Positions 1 to 7,588 of a stretch of DNA of 45,409 nucleotides are shown here, piece after piece. Below the pieces are notes generated by a model that was given only the letters and a program-made list of their open reading frames with translations, had not been told where the DNA came from and searched no databases. The stretch is taken from assembly GCA_022822865.1 (NCBI GenBank), contig JAJDYJ010000003.1, forward strand, positions 1 to 45,409. Direction: 5' to 3'. The DNA comes from Pseudomonadales bacterium (lineage in GTDB: Bacteria > Pseudomonadota > Gammaproteobacteria > Pseudomonadales > Pseudohongiellaceae). How positions within the stretch are numbered: position 1 is the first letter of the stretch; the number at the start of each line of letters is the position of its first letter. The translations under genes and the position numbers were made by a program.

Positions 1-2
1 TC

Positions 3-116
3 ACCCCCGCCGAAGCGCACTTCCACGCCGCCGCGGGCCAACCCGGCTGGCTCCCCGTGGCCGACGCGCTCCGGTGCATGGAGCAACAATCCTTGCGGGA
101 GGCATTGTCACGATAG
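3..116 (+). CDS. C-terminal fragment of an unidentified protein
   Basis: The window opens inside a plausible reading frame whose last 37 codons end at TAG (114-116). The visible tail is rich in Ala, His and Leu and ends in LREALSR. It reads more like protein than the other two frames, which are Arg/Pro-rich. No domain can be recognised from so short a piece. It is followed immediately by repeat-bearing non-coding DNA, consistent with a true gene end. The frame choice is an inference. Confidence 0.4.
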   Translation, partial: TPAEAHFHAAAGQPGWLPVADALRCMEQQSLREALSR

Positions 117-160
117 ACCCGAGATGCAGCCCATTCCGCGCTGAGCGAAGCATTCGCCCC

Positions 161-199
161 GTCATTCCGCGCGAAGCGAAGCGCAGTCGCGGAATCTCT
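161..199 (+). repeat. Family 1 palindromic repeat, single arm
   Basis: This arm begins GTCATTCCGCGCGAAGCG and runs to GTCGCGGAATCTC. It is nearly identical to the arm at 341-379 and related to the arms at 7389-7416 and 7435-7472. The element is internally symmetric (ATTCCGCG near the start, CGCGGAAT near the end), so it can fold on itself. It resembles REP/BIME-type intergenic elements; mobility is not shown. Confidence 0.75.
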
Positions 200-340
200 T
201 TGGGGATTCTGTGTGAGGGTGCACGCCTTCCCTGGCGCGGCTTTGGTGGTTTCGCTAAACCCCAGTCTCGACATCCTGTCGAGCCGTTCGAGCTTTCAAA
301 AGCCGCGCTTTTGATCGGCTACGCCGACCAGCTCTCACCC

Positions 341-424
341 GTCATTTCGCGCGAAGCGAAGCGCAGTCGCGGAATCTCCCTGGAAGGCTCCTGCATGAGA
401 TTCTGCGACTGCGCGCAGAATGAC
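341..424. repeat. Family 1 palindromic repeat, inverted pair
   Basis: The left arm (341-379) matches the 161-199 copy almost base for base. The right arm (397-424) starts GAGATTCTGCGACTGCGCGC and ends in AGAATGAC, an approximate reverse complement of the left arm. A further fragment of the right arm, CGCGCAGAATGAC, follows at 436-448. The inverted-pair layout is like a BIME. Confidence 0.75.
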
Positions 425-601
425 CGTGCTTGGGGCGCGCAGAATGACAGTAGCAAGGGCGCACCGCCTGACAATCGCCAAAAAATAGCGCGATGCCAAC
501 TGTGCTGTGGTAGATTAGCGCGCCATGACAAAGCCGCCGCTGCCCGCCGCGGCTCATGACTCCGGTGCGTTGCAGCCGCGCCGTCAGGTAAAGGAACGAA
601 A

Positions 602-3600
602 ATGAAACCACTGCAATGGATGACCATGCCATGCCTCGGCCTGGCATTGATTGGCGGCGCGGCATTCGCGCAACCGCCGGCCGACGATTCCGGCGATGAC
701 CGGAACGTCGAGGAAACCGCGGTGCAGTCCTCGATTCCCGGCGGCGCCATCGGCGAGCGGGCGGTGGACGAGATCGTCATTACCGGCTCGCGCATCCGCC
801 GCGACGCCTACTCCGATTCGCTGCCGCTCACGGTCATCAACAACGAGCAGGCGTTGCTCGCCGGCCTCGACAACGTTTCGGACATCCTCCAGGGCAGCGC
901 CCTGGCCTCCGGCGTGCAGGTGGACAATTCCTTCAGCGGCTTCGTGGTTTCCGGCGGCCCCGGCGCGAGCACATTCGGCCTGCGCAATCTCGACGCCGGC
1001 CGCACCCTGGTATTGCTCAACGGCCGCCGCTTCACCGCCGCGGGCACCCGGGGCCAGGTGGCCAGCGTGGAATTGAGTTCGATTCCCTTCATTGCCGTCC
1101 AGCGCATCGAAGTGCTCAAGGACGGGGCGTCCTCGGTCTACGGCGCCGACGCCGTGGCCGGGGTGGTCAATATCATCACCCGCCGCCGCTTCGACGATTT
1201 CGTGGTGGAAGTCGACTGGCAGGACGACGCCGACTACGGCGCCGTCAGCATGATCTGGGGGCGCACCTTCGACCGGGGCTATATCGACTTTGCCCTGGAA
1301 ACTTCCAGATTCGGCCCGGTCACCCGTTCCGAGCGCGAGTTTGCGTATTGCGACGAACGGCCGCTCACCGATGGCGAAATCCACCCTTCGCTGTTCGCGC
1401 CGACCCAGGGCAGGTGTTTTGGCTCGGTGCACGCTTTCGTCGATGTGTACGGGCTGCAGGGAACGCCGATTTCCATGGTCCCCGACCCGTACGGCAATCT
1501 GTTCGACCGGGGCCTGCCCTGGCGCACGGCGACCTACGCCCCGGACGGCAGCCGCATTGTCGAGCCGAATTTGCGCGACGACCGCAACTGGACCACCGAA
1601 GATCTGCTGCCGCAACGCGAACTCGTCCAGGTCTACAGCGACGGCCTGCTCGATCTCGACCTCGGCGACGCCCTCGGCGCCGCGAGCGCCACCTACGAGT
1701 TCTATTTCAGCCGCCGGGAAGACGAATTCAACGGCGGCTACGGCCAGTTCTTCCCCTTCGTGCATCCCAACAATCCCACCAACCCCTTCGGGCCGCTGGG
1801 AGGCATCGCCCAGCCGGTCATCATGAGCTACGACCTGCGCGATCCGGTTTCCTACGCGGATAACGACGTAACCGCCCTCAATCTCGGCCTGGAAGGCGAC
1901 CGCGGCGATTTTTCCTGGGATCTCGACATGGGCTATTCCTGGAGCCGGGGCGGCTGGAACTACGACGCCTGGCTCAAGGACAAGGTGGCCCGCTCGCTGT
2001 CGAGCGCGGTGGCGCCCGACGGCAGCCTGCAATGCGCTTTCGACCCCCTGCAGATCTACTTCGCGTCCAACTTCGAAGACGCCGTGCTGAACCGCGTCCT
2101 CGCCGAAGGCGTCGATCCGGGCTGCGTGCCGATGAATCTTTTCTCCACCCGGGCGCTGCGCGGCGGCGTCGATCCCCAGGCCATCGACTACATCAGCGAA
2201 AGGCAGTTTCTCGAAACCGACTACGATCTGCTCACCGCCGCCTTCAATCTCGAAGGCCGCCTGTTCGACATGCCCGCCGGGGAAGCCCGGGGCGTGCTCG
2301 GCCTCGAATGGCGCAGCCGGGAAATCGACGACCGTCCGCCGTTGGCTTCGGCGCTGGACAACCAGTGGGGCTTCACCGGCGCCGGCCGCACCCGGGGCGA
2401 CGACCGGGTCAGCGAAGCCTACGGAGAAGTCGAGTTTCCGCTGCTGGCGGGAAGACCCATGGCGGAAGAGCTCACCCTCAACACTTCCTACCGCTGGACC
2501 GACTACAGCTCCTACGGCGACGACACCACCTGGCGCGCCCTGCTCAACTACGCGCCGAACACCACCTTCCGGTTGCGGACTTCCCTGGGCACTTCGTTCC
2601 GGGCGCCGGCGCTGTACGAATTGTTTCTTGCCAACCAGACGGGCTTCGCCAGCGCCAGAATCGACCCCTGCAACAACTTCCGCGACCCATCCAGCGACAT
2701 CGACACCGGCAGCGAGCGCTACCGGAACTGCGCCAGCCTGGAAGAGCAGGGCATTCTGCCGCCGGGCTTCAGCGCGACTTCCTCGGTGAACGTGATCACC
2801 GGCGGCAATCTCGATCTCAAGGCGGAAACTTCCAAATCGAGAACCGTGGGCCTGGTGGTGACTCCCGACCTCGCCGACCTGCTGCCCGCCCTGGGCGTCG
2901 ACATGAGCCTGGCGGTGGACTATTACGATATCGACCTGAACAACTCGATCCAGAATCTCGGCGCCGGCACGGTGCTGTCGCGCTGCTACAACTCGGCCGG
3001 CTTCTCGGCGCCGGAGTGCGCCCTGATCGGCGAGCGCAACCCCGAAAACGGCCAGCTCAGCTTCGTCAATTCCTCCTTCGTCAATGTGGCGCTGGAACGA
3101 TCCCGTGGCTTTGACGTTTCGCTTCGCAGCGACCGCGAGTTCGGCTTCGGGGACCTCAGCGTGGACATTCTGGCGACCCGCGTGCTCAGTTACGAGTACG
3201 GCCTTACCGGCGGCAGCGACCCGTTCCAATACGTAGGCCACCACGCCTATCCCAAATGGCGCGGCGAGGCCGACATCCGCTTCGACTGGCGCGACTTCAC
3301 CTTTACCTGGGCCATGGACTATGTAGGCTCCACCGACGAGGAACCGGTGTATTCGCTGCCGGACAATGAGTTCGTCACCAATGTGCATCGAGCCGACAAT
3401 ATCCTGTACCACACCCTGTCCACGCGTTACACTGACCCGAACGGCCGTTTCGTCTGGGTGCTCGGCCTGCTCAATGCGCTGGACGAAAATCCGCCGGTGG
3501 TGGGCTGGAGCGGATTCTCGCCCTCGCTTACCGCGCCGGTGAGCTACAACATTCCCATCGGCGCGGGCTACGAGTATCTCGGCCGCAGGCTGTTCGCCTC

Positions 3601-3628
3601 GTTCAGCTACAGTTTCACGGGTCCCTGA
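602..3628 (+). CDS. TonB-dependent outer-membrane receptor
   Basis: This 1,008-residue protein should bind a scarce ligand at the outer membrane and import it using TonB energy. Residues 1-23 form a signal peptide ending AAFA before QPPADD. The plug domain lies at about 55-195: it opens with DEIVITGSRIRR, includes LVLLNGRRF, and closes with RIEVLKDGASSVYGADAVAG and VVNIITRR, typical of large gammaproteobacterial and sphingomonad receptors. The rest is a beta-barrel with many aromatic/Gly strands, including LRTSLGTSFRAPALYELF. The C-terminus is FSYSFTGP. ATG 602 follows an AAAGGAACG site. A secreted S9 peptidase starts 20 bases downstream, so peptides are a reasonable ligand guess, but the substrate cannot be read from sequence. 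No N-terminal signalling domain is visible. Confidence 0.93.
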   Translation: MKPLQWMTMPCLGLALIGGAAFAQPPADDSGDDRNVEETAVQSSIPGGAIGERAVDEIVITGSRIRRDAYSDSLPLTVINNEQALLAGLDNVSDILQGSALASGVQVDNSFSGFVVSGGPGASTFGLRNLDAGRTLVLLNGRRFTAAGTRGQVASVELSSIPFIAVQRIEVLKDGASSVYGADAVAGVVNIITRRRFDDFVVEVDWQDDADYGAVSMIWGRTFDRGYIDFALETSRFGPVTRSEREFAYCDERPLTDGEIHPSLFAPTQGRCFGSVHAFVDVYGLQGTPISMVPDPYGNLFDRGLPWRTATYAPDGSRIVEPNLRDDRNWTTEDLLPQRELVQVYSDGLLDLDLGDALGAASATYEFYFSRREDEFNGGYGQFFPFVHPNNPTNPFGPLGGIAQPVIMSYDLRDPVSYADNDVTALNLGLEGDRGDFSWDLDMGYSWSRGGWNYDAWLKDKVARSLSSAVAPDGSLQCAFDPLQIYFASNFEDAVLNRVLAEGVDPGCVPMNLFSTRALRGGVDPQAIDYISERQFLETDYDLLTAAFNLEGRLFDMPAGEARGVLGLEWRSREIDDRPPLASALDNQWGFTGAGRTRGDDRVSEAYGEVEFPLLAGRPMAEELTLNTSYRWTDYSSYGDDTTWRALLNYAPNTTFRLRTSLGTSFRAPALYELFLANQTGFASARIDPCNNFRDPSSDIDTGSERYRNCASLEEQGILPPGFSATSSVNVITGGNLDLKAETSKSRTVGLVVTPDLADLLPALGVDMSLAVDYYDIDLNNSIQNLGAGTVLSRCYNSAGFSAPECALIGERNPENGQLSFVNSSFVNVALERSRGFDVSLRSDREFGFGDLSVDILATRVLSYEYGLTGGSDPFQYVGHHAYPKWRGEADIRFDWRDFTFTWAMDYVGSTDEEPVYSLPDNEFVTNVHRADNILYHTLSTRYTDPNGRFVWVLGLLNALDENPPVVGWSGFSPSLTAPVSYNIPIGAGYEYLGRRLFASFSYSFTGP

Positions 3629-3648
3629 TCGACCGGGAGGAAGGACCA

Positions 3649-5691
3649 ATGATTCGCAGAAACGGATTGCTCGGTCTCGCCGCGCTGGCGGGCATGGCCG
3701 GCGGCCTGTTGGCGCCCGCCCTGGCTTCGGCTCAAGCCGGGTCGCCGGAGCCGCCGCCGCTGGAAGCCTTCGCCATGCGGCCCATCATTCTAGATGTGGA
3801 TCTGTCTCCGTCCGGCGAGCATCTCGCCGTGCTGCGCCTGCCGGGGCAGGGCGAGAATTACGTGATCCAGGTGTTCCGGACCGCGGACATGACCGCCGCC
3901 CCCTACACCCTGGGCGCGGAACACATGGACATCGTCGGCGTCAACTGGGCCAACGACGAGCGCCTGCTCGTGCGCACCCGGCAGCCGGTGGAAGTGCCGG
4001 GGCGCCGCATCGGCTACAACACGCCGGGAATCGGCCTCACCGGGCGCGTCAAGACCTACGCCTGGAAGCTGCTTTCGGTGGGCCTCGACGGCGGCCGCTG
4101 GGTCGAATTGCCGAGCAAGTCGAATATCGCCCGCTTTGCCTCGGAAACCGTGGTGCAGCGGCTGGCGAGCCCGGGCCTGGTGCACCGCCTCCCCGACGAA
4201 GACGACTGGGTATTGATCGAGTGGTTCGGTTCGGACGATGTCGGCACCGAAATATTCCGGGTCAATATCGAGGACGGCCGCAGCGAATCGCTGCTGCAAT
4301 TGTCGTCCAGCTATGGCGACTACCGGTTCGATTACGACGGGGACCTGCGCATTCGCTCGGTGGTGGCCCGCAACGAAAACCGCATACACATGGAGTACCG
4401 GCTCAAGGGCGAAACCGCGTGGAACGAATGGCTCAGTTACGATGTGGACGAGCGGCGTCCGCTGTCGGTGATCGGCTTCGCGCCGGGGGAGCCCAACCAG
4501 GTGTACATGCTTTCGGCCCGGGGCCGGGACACCGAAGGCATCTTCCTCTACGACATGACCGCTCCCGAGGCCGAGCCCGAACTGCTGTTCGCCATCGACC
4601 GCTACGACGCCGGCGGCGTGGTCACCGCCTGTATCTCCCAGGCCTGCATCGACGGCGACGAGGACCCGCGCCTCGTGGGCTTCCAATACACCGGAGACGC
4701 GCCGGAGATCTACTATATCGACGAAGAAGCCGAAGGACTGCAGCGCTCCATCGACGCGGTCCTGCCGGCGGACAATTTCAACGCCATCCACGACCGGGCG
4801 GCGGACGACAAGTACATCGTCATCCATTCCACCGGCCCCAAAGAACCGGGCCGCTACTACCTGCTCACCGACAAGCAACAACTCCAGTTGCTCGGCCAGA
4901 CCACCGCCATCGAATCCGGGCAGCTCGGCGAAAGCCGCGTGGTCTGGTACGAGGCCAGGGACGGAATGCTGCTCAATGCGGTATTGACCCTGCCGCCGCA
5001 AGGCGAGGCGCCTTTTCCCACCGTCGCCAATCCACACGGCGGCCCCCAGTCCAGGGATTCGCTGCACTGGAGCTCATCGTACTGGGACGAATGGCCGCAA
5101 TTGCTCGCCACCCGGGGCTATGCCGTGCTGCAGCCCAATTTCCGCGGCTCCATCGGCTTCGGCCACGAGTATTTCGCCGCCGGCGACCGGCAATGGGGCT
5201 ACCGCATGCAGGACGACGTCGACGACGGCATGCAGTTCCTCGTGGAGCAGGGTATCGCCGACCCGGAGCGGATGGCGATTTTCGGCTGGAGCTACGGCGG
5301 TTACTCGGCCATGGTCGGCGCCATGCGCGAGCCGAACATCTACCAGTGCTCGATCGCCGGCGCCGGGGTCAGCAGCATGGAACTGATCTCCAAGGAAGCG
5401 TGGAATTACCGCTTTCGGGAAGTGATCCAGCGCAGCCAGGGCGGCCTTTCGCCGATCGTGAACATGGACGATGTCAATATCCCGGTATTGCTCGTTCATG
5501 GCGACCGCGATCTCATCGTGCCGATCCGGCATAGCGACCTGTTCGCGCTCGAACTCGAGCGGCGCGACAAGCCGTTCCGCTACGAAAAGCTCATCGATGC
5601 CGCGCACACCGTGGACACTCTCGGCTTCGACCACAACATGCAGTTCTACACCGCGCTATTCGATTTCCTCTACAACGACTGCGGGTTTTAG
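3649..5691 (+). CDS. Secreted S9-family (prolyl oligopeptidase type) serine peptidase
   Basis: This 680-residue exported peptidase cleaves small peptides, as expected for S9 enzymes with a gating propeller. A signal peptide covers about 1-29, ending ALASAQA. Residues 40-410 are beta-propeller-like. The alpha/beta hydrolase domain begins near 430 and contains NPHGGPQSRD. The triad is visible: Ser548 in FGWSYGGYSAM, Asp621 in VHGDRDLIVP and His653 in DAAHTVD. ATG 3649 has a GGGAGGAAGG ribosome binding site. The gene follows the TonB-dependent receptor by 20 bases, so the two are probably co-transcribed. That pairing is common in bacteria that scavenge peptides. The exact substrate is unknown. 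Confidence 0.93.
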   Translation: MIRRNGLLGLAALAGMAGGLLAPALASAQAGSPEPPPLEAFAMRPIILDVDLSPSGEHLAVLRLPGQGENYVIQVFRTADMTAAPYTLGAEHMDIVGVNWANDERLLVRTRQPVEVPGRRIGYNTPGIGLTGRVKTYAWKLLSVGLDGGRWVELPSKSNIARFASETVVQRLASPGLVHRLPDEDDWVLIEWFGSDDVGTEIFRVNIEDGRSESLLQLSSSYGDYRFDYDGDLRIRSVVARNENRIHMEYRLKGETAWNEWLSYDVDERRPLSVIGFAPGEPNQVYMLSARGRDTEGIFLYDMTAPEAEPELLFAIDRYDAGGVVTACISQACIDGDEDPRLVGFQYTGDAPEIYYIDEEAEGLQRSIDAVLPADNFNAIHDRAADDKYIVIHSTGPKEPGRYYLLTDKQQLQLLGQTTAIESGQLGESRVVWYEARDGMLLNAVLTLPPQGEAPFPTVANPHGGPQSRDSLHWSSSYWDEWPQLLATRGYAVLQPNFRGSIGFGHEYFAAGDRQWGYRMQDDVDDGMQFLVEQGIADPERMAIFGWSYGGYSAMVGAMREPNIYQCSIAGAGVSSMELISKEAWNYRFREVIQRSQGGLSPIVNMDDVNIPVLLVHGDRDLIVPIRHSDLFALELERRDKPFRYEKLIDAAHTVDTLGFDHNMQFYTALFDFLYNDCGF

Positions 5692-5723
5692 GCACTCCCG
5701 CTTTCCGCCATGCCGCGCGGAAA

Positions 5724-5843
5724 GCCCCCTCCGAATCCGCAAGCGGATTCGACTCCCCCGAAGGGGGAGTAATGTGAGATTCTCGGACCCCGGACTACTC
5801 CCCCTCTGGGGGAGTCAGATCCGCGAAGCGGATCTGGTGGGGG
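5724..5843. repeat. Family 2 palindromic repeat, inverted pair between convergent genes
   Basis: Two half-elements face each other. The left (5724-5770) is GCCCCCTCC, then the stem GAATCCGC/GCGGATTC, then GACTCCCCC-GAA-GGGGGAGT. The right (5796-5843) is ACTCCCCC-TCT-GGGGGAGTC, then the stem AGATCCGC/GCGGATCT, then GGTGGGGGC. It lies between the convergent peptidase and symporter genes and could act as a two-way terminator. Its A/T-free stems without U-tracts are not classical terminators. The same family is at 24094-24259 and 25718-25765. Confidence 0.85.
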
Positions 5844-5846
5844 CGC

Positions 5847-7256
5847 TCAGGCACCGAATTTGCGAGTAGCAATCAACACCGCGAACGCGCAAAAGAACGG
5901 CGCCAGGCGTTCGAGAATCTCACCCGGCGTGTCGGGCATCAGATAGAACAGCACCGCCAGCGAAAATCCGGTCAGAATCGATAGCAGAATCCCCATCGGC
6001 GCCGCCTCGTATCCCGCCAGACGCAGGAAAACCAGCGGCCCGAACGCCGACCCGAGCGCGATCCAGGCGAACAGCACCCGATCGAATATGCTCTCGGGCA
6101 GGTACACCGCCACCCCCACCGCCGCCGCCACCAGTAGCACGATCACGATTCGCGAAACCCGCAACAGCGAAGCGCGCCCGAGATGGCCGAGCCCGAGATC
6201 GTGGGCGATCACGCCGGCGGCCACCAGCAACTGGCTGTCGGCGGTGGACATGATCGCCGCCAGCACCGCCGCCAGCAGCACCGCGCCGAGCAATGGCGGC
6301 AGCAATGCCTCGTTGACGCCGAAGAAAACGGTCTCCGGATCGCCAAGTTCCGGCAACAGCACGCGGCCCGCCAGACCGAGCAGAATCATTCCCGCGAAGA
6401 CCGTCAGATACCAGAAGGCCACGATCCAGCGCGCCCGCAACAGCGCCCGCTCGTTCCGCAAGGCCATGAAGCGCACCAGCAAATGGGGCTGGCCATAGGT
6501 GCCGATGCCGATGCTGACGCCGCCGATCGCCACCCCCGCGGCAAACCAGAAGCCGCCGCCGGCCGCCAGGCTCAACTGCCGCGGGCTTCCCGCCTCCCGC
6601 AGTCCTTCGGCCAGCCCGCCGATTCCTCCCACCGAAACCATCGCCGCCGCCGGCAGCAGCAGCGCGGTAATCGCCATCAGAATCCCCTGCAGGGTGTCGG
6701 TCACGCTCACCGCCCAGAAGCCGCCGAGAAAGGTGTAGATCATGATGACCAGCGCGCCGACGGCGATGCTGGCGGAAAGGGAGACGTCGAAAGTCGAGGC
6801 GAACATGCTGCCGGCGCCCTGGAACTGGGCGGCGACATAGAACACGAAGCAGGAGACGATGACCAGGGAAGACAGGTAAACGATGGCGCGCCGGGCGCCG
6901 CCGCTGGCGCCATGGGCCAGAAAGTCGGTGAGGGTCAACTGATCGTGCTTCCGGCTGAAGCGCATCAGTCGCGGCGCGATCCACCACCAGGCCACGAACA
7001 TGCCGCTGATGGAGCCCAGCGCGACCCATACCGCCGAGACCCCCGCGGCATAGGCGGCGCCGCTGAGGCCAAGCAGCGTCCAGGCAGAAGAAGCGCTGGA
7101 GGCATAGCTGACCCCGGCCACCACCGGCCCAAGCTGCCGCCCGCCCAGAAAGAAATCCTCGCCGTCGGTGGTGCGCCGCGAAGCCCAAAAGCCAATGCCG
7201 AGCAACACGACCTGGTAGATCGCGAGCACGGCAATGACGATGTCGGCTCTTTCCAT
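5847..7256 (-). CDS. Sodium:solute symporter (SSS family, PutP-like)
   Basis: A 469-residue polytopic inner-membrane protein expected to couple solute uptake to Na+. About 12-13 hydrophobic segments are spread over the whole length. The early segment FFLGGRQLGPVVAGVSYASS is typical of SSS permeases. Ser337 and Thr338 in AIMSTADSQLLVAAG align with the PutP segment AVMSTLSCQLLV that carries the Na+-site Ser/Thr. This favours a PutP-like amino-acid or related small-solute substrate, but specificity is not readable. The gene stands alone, convergent with the peptidase gene and divergent from the efflux operon. ATG 7256 has no strong ribosome binding site. Confidence 0.9.
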   Translation of the reverse strand: MERADIVIAVLAIYQVVLLGIGFWASRRTTDGEDFFLGGRQLGPVVAGVSYASSASSAWTLLGLSGAAYAAGVSAVWVALGSISGMFVAWWWIAPRLMRFSRKHDQLTLTDFLAHGASGGARRAIVYLSSLVIVSCFVFYVAAQFQGAGSMFASTFDVSLSASIAVGALVIMIYTFLGGFWAVSVTDTLQGILMAITALLLPAAAMVSVGGIGGLAEGLREAGSPRQLSLAAGGGFWFAAGVAIGGVSIGIGTYGQPHLLVRFMALRNERALLRARWIVAFWYLTVFAGMILLGLAGRVLLPELGDPETVFFGVNEALLPPLLGAVLLAAVLAAIMSTADSQLLVAAGVIAHDLGLGHLGRASLLRVSRIVIVLLVAAAVGVAVYLPESIFDRVLFAWIALGSAFGPLVFLRLAGYEAAPMGILLSILTGFSLAVLFYLMPDTPGEILERLAPFFCAFAVLIATRKFGA

Positions 7257-7388
7257 GACGGAATCACTGTTTGCCGGGGCTCAGTCGTTGTCCCCGATTG
7301 CGGGGCATAACATAGCACGCTGGCGGAACGAAAGGCTTTGCATTGCCCGCCAGCAATTCTCATTATGGCAGTGGGCGTGCTCACATCA

Positions 7389-7472
7389 GTCATCCTGCGC
7401 GTAGTCGCGGGATCTCATTGCGTGGCCACTGAAAGAGATTCTGCGACTACGCTTCGCTCCGCGCGGAATGAC
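7389..7472. repeat. Family 1 palindromic repeat, inverted pair
   Basis: The left arm (7389-7416) begins GTCATCCTGCGCGTAGTCGC. The right arm (7435-7472) begins GAGATTCTGCGACTACGC and ends CGCGCGGAATGAC. It shares the GTCAT...GTCGCGGxATCTC / GAGATTCTGCGAC...GAATGAC framework with the copies at 161-199 and 341-424, with changed bases inside the arms. It sits in the divergent spacer upstream of the efflux promoter. Confidence 0.75.
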
Positions 7473-7520
7473 ATGGGGTGAGGCGCCAAATTGAGAATTG
7501 CTGGAACGAGAGGACCTTCA

Positions 7521-7548
7521 TTGCCCGCAAGTTGCGGAGTGCTATAAT
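7521..7548 (+). promoter_or_regulatory. Putative sigma-70 promoter of the efflux operon
   Basis: TTGCCC (7521-7526) and a perfect TATAAT (7543-7548) are separated by 16 bases. Transcription would start near 7555, about 35 bases before the chosen GTG start at 7589. The -35 box matches consensus at 4 of 6 positions. Prediction from sequence only. Confidence 0.6.
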
Positions 7549-7588
7549 TTTTCGTCGTTTCGAAAGGGCAACCCAAGGATTCGCCCGG

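Larger units (their letters stand above)
117..601. other. Non-coding spacer with palindromic repeats upstream of the TonB receptor
   Basis: About 480 bases with no convincing gene. An open frame crosses it, but its translation is mostly repeat sequence. The spacer holds two copies of a GTCATT(C/T)CGCGCGAAGCG-type repeat (161-199 and 341-424) and a fragment of the inverted arm near 436-448. Just before the receptor gene, 583-601 carries a purine-rich AAAGGAACG ribosome binding site. I found no promoter with both boxes convincing; TAGATT at 511-516 is a possible -10. Confidence 0.6.
7257..7588. other. Divergent spacer between symporter and efflux operon
   Basis: About 330 bases without a gene. 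It contains a family 1 inverted repeat pair (7389-7472) and a good promoter candidate for the efflux operon (7521-7548). An in-frame ATG at 7478 would extend the downstream lipoprotein gene, but it falls beside the repeat and would bury the lipoprotein signal 37 residues from the N-terminus, so I do not use it. No convincing promoter for the symporter was found. Confidence 0.6.

Noticed and set aside
161-448. CRISPR array from the short repeated arms
   Set aside because: Copies are few, face both ways and are irregularly spaced, with no unique spacers of uniform length and no cas genes.
74-559. 161-codon frame in the first spacer
   Set aside because: The translation is dominated by palindromic repeat sequence and has no protein-like character.
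584-3649. Long open frame of about 1,021 codons on the minus strand
   Set aside because: It is the antisense of the TonB-dependent receptor. Its product is Val/Ala/Gly/His-rich with no domain, and the plus-strand gene has a signal peptide and plug motifs.
5724-5843. Rho-independent terminator for the S9 peptidase and symporter genes
   Set aside because: The hairpins are strong but lack U-tracts, and the same units recur elsewhere, so I list them as repeats. A terminating effect remains possible.
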